From an uncultured Acidobacteriota bacterium (lineage in GTDB: Bacteria; Acidobacteriota; Terriglobia; Terriglobales; Acidobacteriaceae), in NCBI GenBank assembly GCA_903873705.1, contig CAIQPK010000043.1, positions 1 through 59,049 of the forward strand: 59,049 bases of DNA, written 5' to 3'. Positions 52,746-59,049 of this stretch are shown here, piece after piece. The position numbers were made by a program, and so were the translations under genes. Each line of letters starts with the position of its first letter. Position 1 is the first letter of the stretch. The notes below the pieces were generated by a model. It was not told the origin of the DNA and searched no databases. It saw nothing but the letters and a program-made list of their open reading frames with translations.

Positions 52746-54812
52746 TTACTGGAGAAGTTTTGGTTCCGTCGTGTTGAGATCGAAATTTTCTGGAAGGGCG
52801 CGGAGAAAGACGCGGAATATGGTGCCGGTGGGGGGGTCGACGCGGCTGCGGAAGCGGATGTTGCCGCCCTGTTTTTCGAGGATGCCGCGCGTGACCCAGA
52901 GGCCGAGTCCGGTGCCTACGGAGAGCTTGGTGGTGAAGAAGGGGGAGAAGAGGCGCTCGCGGATGGGGGTGGGGATGCCTGTGCCCTCGTCGCAAATGAG
53001 GACCGAGACGCCACGGACGCCGTTGATGGTGCGGTAGCGGCCGCGGATGGTGATGCGGCCGTGGAGGGAGGCGTCGATGGCGTTGACGATGAGGTTGGAG
53101 AAGACCTGGCGGAGCTCGCCCTGGAGGCCGAAGACGTGGAGGCGTTCAGGGAAATCGAGCTTGTAGTCGATGCGCTTGTAGGTGAGCTTGCGGTGGAAGA
53201 GGCCGACGACGCTGGTGAGGAGGTCGCGGAGGTCGACGTCGACGGGGCGGGTGGTGTCGCGGTAGAAGCCGAGGGTCTGCTGGGCGATCTGGGCTACGCG
53301 GGCAAGCTCCTGGTCGGCGGTTTCCAGGAGCTGCTGGGCCGTGGGAGGGACGGTGGGGTCGGTTTTGACGAGATAGATGAGGTTGGTGACGGCCTCGAGC
53401 GGGTTGTTGATTTCATGCGCGATGGTGGCAGCGAGGCGGCCGGTGGCGGCAAGTTTTTCAGACTGGCGAAGGGCGGTCTCCTGGGTTTTGCGGAGGGTGA
53501 TGTCCTGGATGGTGCCGGTCATGCCGACGACTTCGGTGGAGTCCGGGGCGAAGGTGGGGATGCCACTGGCGGCGATCCAGGTAAAGGTGCCGTCGGGGTT
53601 TTGGACGCGGTACTCGGCTTGATAGAGGCCACCGGTTTCGACAGCGTGGCGGAGGTTGGCGGTGGTGATATCGCGGTCTTCCTCGACGACGATGCGCTCG
53701 CGCATGAAAGAGCGGCCGACGGGGCGGTGGGGCTCGGAGTGGAAGAGCTGGGCGGCTCGGTCGTCAAGGTCGAGGAGGTCGGTGGCTCGGTCCCAGGTCC
53801 AGGTGCCGAGCTGGGCGGCATCGAGGGCCTGGCGGAGGCGGCGGTCGGACTCGGCCTTCTCGCGGGCGAGTCGGCGTTCTTCGGTGACGTCCTGGAAGAA
53901 GACGGCGATGCCGTCCGGTGTGGGGTAGGCCTTGATGGAGAGCCAGAGGCCGAGGGGTGGGTAGAACTCGGTGAAGGCGACGGGGCCGATGCCGTTCATA
54001 GCCTGGGTGTAGGCGTGCTGGAAGATGGTTCCGACGGCTTCGGGGAAGACTTCCCATATATTCTGGCCGGCGATGTCGCGGCCGCCGGAGACGATTGCGA
54101 GGGCGCGGCGGTTGAGGTAGGTGATGATCCAGTTGCGGTCGAGGAAGTGGACGGCGTCGGTGGTGGCTTCGAAGACCTGGGCGAGCTGGGCGGCGGTGGT
54201 GGCCTGCAGGTGGCGGGAGTCGCCGGCGCTGGTGGCCTGGCGGCTGAGCTGCTCGTGGAGGCGGGTGTTGTCGATGGCGACGGCGGCGTGGGCGGCGAGG
54301 GTTTCGACGAGGGGTTCGGAGGCTTGAGTGAAGCGGTGCGGTGTGGGTTCACCGTAGAGCAGGCCGCCGAGGAGCTCTCCGTGGGCGGTGAGGACGGGGA
54401 TGGCGTAGTAACTGCGGGTTGGGCGGGGGCCGGATGTGAGCGGAGCGAAGGGGCTGCCGGGGCCGAAGTGGGCGTCGCTGGCGATATCGGCACAACGGAC
54501 GATGCCGCCGCCGAAGAGGGTTTCGATGAGGGACTGGTCGACGTGGGCGAGGGGGAAGGTGGCGGGGTCGGTCTCGCTGCCAGTGAGCTTGAAGATGGGG
54601 CACGGGGCGCCGCCGGCGGCGAGCGTGGTGTAGAAGAAAGCTCCCCAGCTGGCGTGGGTGAGCTGGCGGCCGGCGTCGAGCGCGGACTGGAGGATGACAT
54701 CGAGGTTGCGCTCGCGGGCGAGCTGGAGGCCGGTATCGACCAACAGTTTGAGGGGCGCCTGAAGGTTGCCCGACTGTGCGGCGCGCGACGTACTTTGGGA
54801 CCGGGCTTCCAT
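52746..54812 (-). CDS. GAF-PAS-PAS sensor histidine kinase
   Basis: Cytoplasmic (no transmembrane helix seen) histidine kinase of 688 aa. Residues 20-190 are a GAF domain (LVDTGLQLARERNLDVILQS, TRSYYAIPVLTAHGELLGGL). Two PAS domains follow at about 205-310 and 330-440 (FLDRNWIITYLNRRALAIVS; EYRVQNPDGTFTWIAASGIP), then HisKA with IAHEINNPLEAVTNLIYLVK and HATPase with N-box VFSNLIVNAIDASLHG, G1 CDEGTGIP and G2 VGTGLGLWVTRGIL. Partner is probably the receiver at 52167. Signal unknown. Confidence 0.93.
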   Translation of the reverse strand: MEARSQSTSRAAQSGNLQAPLKLLVDTGLQLARERNLDVILQSALDAGRQLTHASWGAFFYTTLAAGGAPCPIFKLTGSETDPATFPLAHVDQSLIETLFGGGIVRCADIASDAHFGPGSPFAPLTSGPRPTRSYYAIPVLTAHGELLGGLLYGEPTPHRFTQASEPLVETLAAHAAVAIDNTRLHEQLSRQATSAGDSRHLQATTAAQLAQVFEATTDAVHFLDRNWIITYLNRRALAIVSGGRDIAGQNIWEVFPEAVGTIFQHAYTQAMNGIGPVAFTEFYPPLGLWLSIKAYPTPDGIAVFFQDVTEERRLAREKAESDRRLRQALDAAQLGTWTWDRATDLLDLDDRAAQLFHSEPHRPVGRSFMRERIVVEEDRDITTANLRHAVETGGLYQAEYRVQNPDGTFTWIAASGIPTFAPDSTEVVGMTGTIQDITLRKTQETALRQSEKLAATGRLAATIAHEINNPLEAVTNLIYLVKTDPTVPPTAQQLLETADQELARVAQIAQQTLGFYRDTTRPVDVDLRDLLTSVVGLFHRKLTYKRIDYKLDFPERLHVFGLQGELRQVFSNLIVNAIDASLHGRITIRGRYRTINGVRGVSVLICDEGTGIPTPIRERLFSPFFTTKLSVGTGLGLWVTRGILEKQGGNIRFRSRVDPPTGTIFRVFLRALPENFDLNTTEPKLLQ

Positions 54813-54966
54813 GTGTATTTGTTGGATGCTAACGGTTCGCCGAAGGGAATGGGATATTTACGGGGGTTCCTCTCGGGGTTGGGCGGATGTAATCGGATAG
54901 TTTCGTTGACGGGGGTGGCGGGGGTCCGCGGCCGGGAGCCAGTGCGGGGAAACGGGCTATGGCGAA

Positions 54967-55030
54967 GGCAACAGCTTTGACGCAGCGTGCGCCAGGTTTG
55001 AGCGCCACGTTTCGCGAAGTGAGACGTGGC
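54967..55030. repeat. Dispersed repeat before alginate-lyase-like gene
   Basis: In the 309-nt gap between the histidine kinase start and the next gene: CAACAGCTTTGACGCAGCGT followed by TTTGAGCGCCACGTTTCGCG and AAGTGAGACGTGGC, a diverged copy of 52043-52102. Nothing else in the gap is recognisable apart from the ribosome-binding site at 55111. Confidence 0.6.
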
Positions 55031-55121
55031 GTTGGATCGAGGCTGGGGTTTTGTTCGGAGATGCAAGCAAATCTGGGCGGGATTCGGTATGCTGGCGGGC
55101 GTGGTGGTTTGGGAGGTTGAG

Positions 55122-56297
55122 ATGGTGATGAATCGGCGAGAGTTTGTGGTGGGTGCGGGGATGGCGGCGGGAGCGCGGAAGGCCGCGTGGGGGGCGGTGT
55201 CGGTGGATGTGGCGGGGGTGGATCGGATGAGGATTTTGAAGGCGGCGGAGGGTTATTTGAAGGAGAAGCCGGTGACGGTGACCGCGGCGCGGGCGGAGCG
55301 GAGTGCGGGTGGGGTGCATGATTTTTATTCGGAGGGTGATTACTGGTGGCCCGATCCGAAGAAGCCGGGTGGGCCCTATGTGCGGCGCGATGGGATGACG
55401 AATCCGGAGAACTTTACGGCGCACCGGGAGGCGATGGTGCGGTTGAGTGTGCAGGTACCGGCGCTGGCGGCGGCGTGGAAGATTACGCGCGAGCCGTGGA
55501 AGAGGAAGAAGTATGCGGACAAGGCCCAGGAGCACTTGTGGGCATGGTTCGGGGATGAGAAGACGCGGATGAATCCGAACCTGGAGTTTGCGCAGGCGAT
55601 TTCGGGGGTGAATAAGGGGCGCGGGATTGGGATTATCGACACGATCCATCTGGTGGAGGTGGCGAGGGCGGCGGCGGTGCTCGAGGGGGCGATGGGAAAG
55701 GTGACCGACGTGGTGGTGCACGATTGGTTCGCAGCCTATGTGGCGTGGATGACGACTTCGAAGAATGGGATGGAAGAGCGGGATACGAAGAACAATCATG
55801 CGAGCTGCTGGGTGATGCAGGTGGCGGAGTTTGCGCGATACGTTGGGGATGAGAAGTTGATGGAATGGTGCCGGGAGCGGTTTCGGACGGTGCTGGTGCC
55901 GGTGCAGGTGGCCGCGGATGGGAGTCTGCCGCTGGAGCTGGAACGGACGAAGCCTTATAGCTATGCGCTGTTCGATATGGATGTGCTGGCTACGGTGTGC
56001 CAGATTTTGTCGAAGCCCGGGGACGACTTGTGGGCTTTCAGGACGACTGATGGGCGGGGGATGGAGAAGGTGATCGGGTATATGGCGCCGTTTATTGCGG
56101 ATAAGTCGAAATGGCCGTTGAAGGCGGATGTGGAGTTTTTTGGCGATCTGCCGGTAAGGTCTCCGGCGTTGTTGTTTGGGGGGTTGGTTTATGGGCGGGC
56201 GGAGTGGGTTGCTTTGTGGAAGGGGTTGAATGCTGATCCGGTGGTGGGGGAGATTGTGAGGAATTTTCCGGTGCGGCAGCCGGTGTTGTGGGTTTAG
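55122..56297 (+). CDS. Alginate lyase family protein (PL5-like), Tat-exported
   Basis: Predicted polysaccharide lyase of 391 aa acting on mannuronate-type polyuronides by family. ATG 55122 has GGGAGG 5-6 nt upstream; the Tat-like signal is NRREFVVGAGMAAGARKAAW. Residues 75-380 are an alpha/alpha-toroid with HDFYSEGDYWWPDPKKPGGP, IIDTIHLVEVARAAAVLEGA, DTKNNHASCWVMQVAEFARY (the Asn-Asn-His active-site box) and ELERTKPYSYALFDMDVLAT. The exact substrate could be another uronan. It forms a functional neighbourhood with GH79-like and GH105 genes. Confidence 0.87.
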   Translation: MVMNRREFVVGAGMAAGARKAAWGAVSVDVAGVDRMRILKAAEGYLKEKPVTVTAARAERSAGGVHDFYSEGDYWWPDPKKPGGPYVRRDGMTNPENFTAHREAMVRLSVQVPALAAAWKITREPWKRKKYADKAQEHLWAWFGDEKTRMNPNLEFAQAISGVNKGRGIGIIDTIHLVEVARAAAVLEGAMGKVTDVVVHDWFAAYVAWMTTSKNGMEERDTKNNHASCWVMQVAEFARYVGDEKLMEWCRERFRTVLVPVQVAADGSLPLELERTKPYSYALFDMDVLATVCQILSKPGDDLWAFRTTDGRGMEKVIGYMAPFIADKSKWPLKADVEFFGDLPVRSPALLFGGLVYGRAEWVALWKGLNADPVVGEIVRNFPVRQPVLWV

Positions 56298-56314
56298 CTT
56301 TGTGCTACTGCCAG

Positions 56315-56440
56315 GGAAGGCATACCCCAGGGGCTGAAGCCCAGTTTATGGTGGGCCTATGAGACCCGAGGCTGAAGCCTCGGGGTACCTTCAGGCAACG
56401 GCAAGTACAACGGCAACGGCAAGTACAACGGCAACGGCGC
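56315..56440 (+). repeat. Composite palindromic repeat, copy B
   Basis: Same unit as copy A: GGAAGGCATACCCCAGGGGC, then CCCGAGGCTGAAGCCTCGGG with a perfect CCGAGGCT-GA-AGCCTCGG... style palindrome, ending GTACCTTC near 56391. An AACGGC array with AAGTAC interruptions runs to about 56440. It fills the gap between the convergent lyase-like and GH105 genes. Confidence 0.75.
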
Positions 56441-56469
56441 TTCACCCGGGGTACGAAGCGATGGCAGGG

Positions 56470-57654
56470 CTATTTGCTGTGTGATTTGCTGATCATGCGG
56501 TCTAGTTCGGAGCCGGCGAGGAGGAAGCCGCCTACGCCGTAGACGTAGCTGGCGGAGGGGGAGAACTGGTCGGGGGCGAAGCCTATGGGTTGGATGTTGC
56601 CGAGGCGGCCCGAGGCGTAGATGTGGGAGACCATGCCTGCCCAGGACTTGCGGACGATGGGTTCGAAGGTGTTGCGATCAAGGATGCCGTGGTTGATGCC
56701 GTAGGCGATGGCGAAGGTGAAGAAGGCGGTGCCGGAGACTTCAGGATTTTTATAGGCTTCGGGGTCGAGGAGGCCGGTGCGCCAGAGGCCGTCGGCGGGT
56801 TGGAGCGAGGCGATTCTGGTGAGCATGTCGCGGAATTGCTGCTCGTATTTGAGGCGGGAGGGGTCGTTGGCGGGGAGGTAGGTGAGGATGTTGGCGAGGC
56901 CGGCTACGACCCAGCCGTCGCCGCGGGACCAGAAGATGGGCTTGCCGTTGGCCTCGTGCTGTTTGGCGAGCGAGAGGAAGCGGTCGTCGCGGAAGTAGAG
57001 GTGCTCCTGCTGGTTGTAGAGGAGGTCGGTGGTGATTTGCCAGTTGCGGTCGAGGTAGTCGATGTACTTGTGGTCGCCGGTGATTCTGGCCATGCGGACG
57101 AGGACGGGCGGGGCCATGAAGAGGGCGTCGCACCACCACCAGACGGGTTTGTTGGGGACGTCTGCGCGGGCTACTAGCCGGTCGAGGATGGCCTGCGTGG
57201 CGGCGATGCGGGTGGGGTCGGTGTGCTCTGCGTAGAGGTCGAGGTAGGCCTGGCCGAGGGCTTCGTCGTCGGCGTGGGGGAAACGGTTGTCGAGGAGCTG
57301 CCAGTTGTAGGCGGTGGCCATGCGGAGGACAGCGTCGTGGGCAGAGGGGTCGCCGGTCTGGCGGGAGTAGGCGAGGAGGCCGTCGTAGAGGGCGGCGTAG
57401 GTCCACTGCTGGTTGTAGCGCGGGGTGTCGTTGGCGCGGAGGCCGGAGGTGGCGAGCTGCCAGGTGACGACTTTCTGCATGGCTTTGCGGATGGCTTTGC
57501 TTGTGAGCTGCGGGGAGAGGTCTTTGGCTAGCGGGCCGGGATCGGCGGGGGAGTCGCCGGCGGAGTTGCGGTCGACTTCGGAGGTGGTGGGGGTGGGCTT
57601 GGTCTGGGCGGCGATCGGGGCGCTGAGGAGGGCGAGGAGGAGGAGGGTTTTCAT
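56470..57654 (-). CDS. Glycoside hydrolase family 105 (unsaturated rhamnogalacturonyl/glucuronyl hydrolase)
   Basis: Exported enzyme of 394 aa that removes the unsaturated uronic acid left by polysaccharide lyases. Signal peptide MKTLLLLALLSAPIAAQ. The (alpha/alpha)6 barrel starts near residue 55 (KAIRKAMQKVVTWQLATSGL). Active-site boxes are VWWWCDALFMAPPVLVRMAR with the catalytic Asp, and IFWSRGDGWVVAGLANIL; the end ASYVYGVGGFLLAGSELDRM is typical. Because lyases generate its substrate, it fits next to the alginate-lyase-like gene. Confidence 0.9.
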   Translation of the reverse strand: MKTLLLLALLSAPIAAQTKPTPTTSEVDRNSAGDSPADPGPLAKDLSPQLTSKAIRKAMQKVVTWQLATSGLRANDTPRYNQQWTYAALYDGLLAYSRQTGDPSAHDAVLRMATAYNWQLLDNRFPHADDEALGQAYLDLYAEHTDPTRIAATQAILDRLVARADVPNKPVWWWCDALFMAPPVLVRMARITGDHKYIDYLDRNWQITTDLLYNQQEHLYFRDDRFLSLAKQHEANGKPIFWSRGDGWVVAGLANILTYLPANDPSRLKYEQQFRDMLTRIASLQPADGLWRTGLLDPEAYKNPEVSGTAFFTFAIAYGINHGILDRNTFEPIVRKSWAGMVSHIYASGRLGNIQPIGFAPDQFSPSASYVYGVGGFLLAGSELDRMISKSHSK

Positions 57655-57731
57655 AGTTGGTTCGTAGTTTGGACGAATTGAGGGTCTGGGGTGTTGGGGT
57701 GGAGTGTCAATGGGGTGGGTGCTGAGGTGGA

Positions 57732-57966
57732 GGAGGGCATACCCCAGGGGCTAAAGCCCCTTTCTGATGGGGCGCTGTGAGACCCGAGGCTGAAGCCTCG
57801 GGGTACCTTCAGACAACGGCAAATGCAACGGCAACGGCAAGAGCAACGGCAACGGCAAAAGCAACGGCAACGGCAAAAGCAACGGCAACGGCAACGGCAA
57901 AAGCAACGGCAACGGCAACGGCAAAAGCAACGGCAACGGCAACGGCAAAAGCAACGGCAACGGCAG
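57732..57966 (+). repeat. Composite palindromic repeat, copy C, with long hexamer array
   Basis: GGAGGGCATACCCCAGGGGC to GGGGTACCTTC (57732-57811) is the palindromic unit, including CCGAGGCTGAAGCCTCGG. It is followed by about 150 bp (57814-57966) of hexamers, AACGGC mixed with AAAAGC. The later part has a higher-order period: one AAAAGC followed by two or three AACGGC, that is 18 or 24 bp. Part of a 569-nt gene-free stretch (57655-58223). Confidence 0.85.
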
Positions 57967-58013
57967 GTTTGGGGCTGAAGAGTTCTGGCGGGCTGGCTGG
58001 TGCGGGGTGTGGT

Positions 58014-58172
58014 GCAGGTCCTTCGACTGCGCTTCGCTCAGGATGACTGATTATTCTTGTTGGGGAGAGAACAACGGCAACGGCAACAGCAAAGGCAAGA
58101 ACAACAGCAGGTGCCAATGCGGGGATCTCTCCACTGCGCATCGCAAGAGCGCGATGCTCCGGTCGAGATGAC
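58014..58172. repeat. Three further repeat blocks before the ROK gene
   Basis: 58014-58047 is a dispersed element, GCAGGTCCTTCGACTGCGCT then TCGCTCAGGATGAC. 58071-58110 is a degenerate AACGGC/AACAGC array. 58122-58172 is GGGATCTCTCCACTGCGCAT then a GCGAT hairpin and CTCCGGTCGAGATGAC, related to the element inside the GH79-like gene. No gene is visible in 57655-58223. Confidence 0.7.
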
Positions 58173-58223
58173 GGCGGTGGAGGGAGAGGGCTAGGGGGAT
58201 GAGGTGGAGGGAGACGGTGGCGG

Positions 58224-59049
58224 TTAGATGAAGCCGGCGCTGAGGACGAGGGCTACGGCGCTGCGTAGGCGGGCCTGGGCGCCTTCCGCGGAGGGGCGGA
58301 GGTTGGTGGCGCGGGAGAGGGAGTTGCGGTCTAGCTCGGCTTGCGCGATGGGGCCGACGATGTCCCAGGCGTTGACGATATCGCCGACGATGACGATCTC
58401 CTGCGGGGCGAGTGCGCTGGCGATCATCCGGACGCCGCGGCCGAGGTTGAGAGCGGTTTCTTCAAGGGCGTGGAGGGCGTGCTTGTCGCCGGTGTGAGCG
58501 AGCTCGACCAGGCCGCGGAAGTCGATTTCTTTTTTCTTGGCGGCGGACTTGGCGCCACTGAATTTGGAGTAGTAGCGGAGCGCGGCGGTGTTGGAGGCGA
58601 GGGTTTCCCAGCAGCCGTTGGAGCCGCAGGCGCAGGGGGGGCCGGCGGGGTCGAGCTGGACGTGGCCGAACTCGCCGGCCATGCCTTTTTCTCCGCGGAT
58701 GAGCTCGCCGTTGGCGAAGATGCCGGTGCCGATGCCTTCGGAGACGTTGACGACGACGCGGTCGTGGGGGGTTTCGCCATCGCCGAACCAGACCTCGGAG
58801 AGGGCGCAGGCGTTGGCCACGTTGTCCATCTCGACGCGCAGGCTGGTGGCGCGCTGGATGCGGGGTTTGATGGTGAGGACCGGCCAGTGGAGGTTGGGGG
58901 CGAAGATGAGCTTGCGGGTGTCGAGGTCAGTGCGGCCGGGGAGGCAGATGCCGATGCCTTCGAAGGAGTTCTGCGGGTGCGCGATGATCATTTTGCGCGC
59001 GAGGGCGATGATGGCGTTGATGGCCTTGGTGGGGTCTTTGGGGATGGCG
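58224..59049 (-). CDS. ROK family protein (sugar kinase or repressor), N-terminus outside window
   Basis: C-terminal 274 residues are inside the window; the frame stays open through 59049 (IPKDPTKAINAIIALARKMI precedes IAHPQNSFEGIGICLPGRTD), so the gene begins beyond it. The ROK fold is clear: RVVVNVSEGIGTGIFANGEL, KGMAGEFGHVQLDPAGPPCA and the zinc motif CACGSNGCWE. The terminal domain is ALHALEETALNLGRGVRMIA then SALAPQEIVIVGDIV. Whether it is a glucokinase-type enzyme or a NagC/XylR-type repressor depends on a DNA-binding domain upstream; the polyuronide context would suit a sugar-responsive regulator. Confidence 0.88.
   Translation of the reverse strand, partial: AIPKDPTKAINAIIALARKMIIAHPQNSFEGIGICLPGRTDLDTRKLIFAPNLHWPVLTIKPRIQRATSLRVEMDNVANACALSEVWFGDGETPHDRVVVNVSEGIGTGIFANGELIRGEKGMAGEFGHVQLDPAGPPCACGSNGCWETLASNTAALRYYSKFSGAKSAAKKKEIDFRGLVELAHTGDKHALHALEETALNLGRGVRMIASALAPQEIVIVGDIVNAWDIVGPIAQAELDRNSLSRATNLRPSAEGAQARLRSAVALVLSAGFI

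Noticed and set aside
52311-54980. 889-aa plus-strand open frame opposite the histidine kinase
   Set aside because: It is antisense to a gene with complete GAF/PAS/HisKA/HATPase motifs and consists of Gly/Glu/Val/Asp-rich composition without domains; a high-GC shadow.
57814-57966. CRISPR array
   Set aside because: Units are 6 bp with 18-24 bp higher-order period, no distinct spacers and no cas genes.
57751-58141. Minus-strand frames encoding Leu-Pro or Ala-Val repeats
   Set aside because: They are translations of the AACGGC/AAAAGC array and have no independent start context.

Overview
The window looks like a chromosomal segment of a high-GC Acidobacteriota (Terriglobia, the Granulicella/Terriglobus/Edaphobacter type). 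Supporting traits are large secreted proteins with carboxypeptidase-regulatory or Ig-like domains, the Cys/His mini-protein next to a STAS gene, polysaccharide-degrading enzymes with Tat signals, and dispersed palindromic repeats of a kind I associate with this group. The assignment is inference from gene content; no rRNA is present.

Layout. 0-1.3 kb: the str operon on the minus strand (rpsL, rpsG, start of fusA), with imperfect inverted repeats in both spacers. 1.8-6.9 kb: a secreted S9 peptidase, a coupled DUF2809 membrane protein and a large Ig-like lipoprotein. 7-10.7 kb: ribH-nusB, where RibH carries an extra N-terminal glyoxalase-like domain, an enoyl-CoA hydratase and two envelope proteins. 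10.8-21.7 kb: YceI, multicopper oxidase, phosphoesterase, ABC exporter, an exported protein of unknown function, a PLD-like protein and a TonB-dependent receptor. 21.7-25.7 kb: an oxalate-type locus made of a PanE-like reductase overlapping an oxalate-CoA-ligase-like enzyme, divergent from an OxlT-like MFS carrier. 25.9-26.2 kb: tRNA-Ser(CGA) and tRNA-Ala(GGC). 26.5-27.9 kb: an ECF sigma factor and a zinc anti-sigma factor with an unusual periplasmic domain. 28-36.8 kb: housekeeping block rnc-lepB-lepB2-asmA and, convergently, rlmB coupled to a gluzincin-like protein whose motif lacks its catalytic Glu. 37-39.4 kb: a second ECF sigma factor translationally coupled to two membrane proteins, then a LytTR regulator. 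39.8-43.2 kb: a PEP-CTERM protein, a small STAS operon, a GlsB-type membrane protein and a zinc-ribbon membrane protein.

43.3-46.4 kb is the accessory island and the best candidate for an undescribed system. Two ATGA-overlapping genes of visibly lower GC encode a 170-aa helical protein and an 855-aa protein with two NTPase domains: a ParA/MinD-type domain whose Walker A lysines are both arginine, and a classical Walker A/B domain. The island abuts the 3' end of glmS. I infer a biological-conflict (defence) module; no function is demonstrable from sequence alone.

46.4-59 kb: glmS with an internal insert, a polytopic membrane protein, then a uronic-acid polysaccharide locus (GH79, alginate-lyase-like, GH105, ROK protein) with a PAS histidine kinase and a stand-alone receiver. 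This stretch is littered with repeats: three copies of a double-palindrome element each followed by AACGGC/AAAAGC arrays, plus dispersed elements, one of which is translated in frame inside the GH79 gene.

Regulation visible in the sequence is mostly translational coupling (ATGA, TTGA and TAATG overlaps) and strong hairpin terminators between convergent genes.
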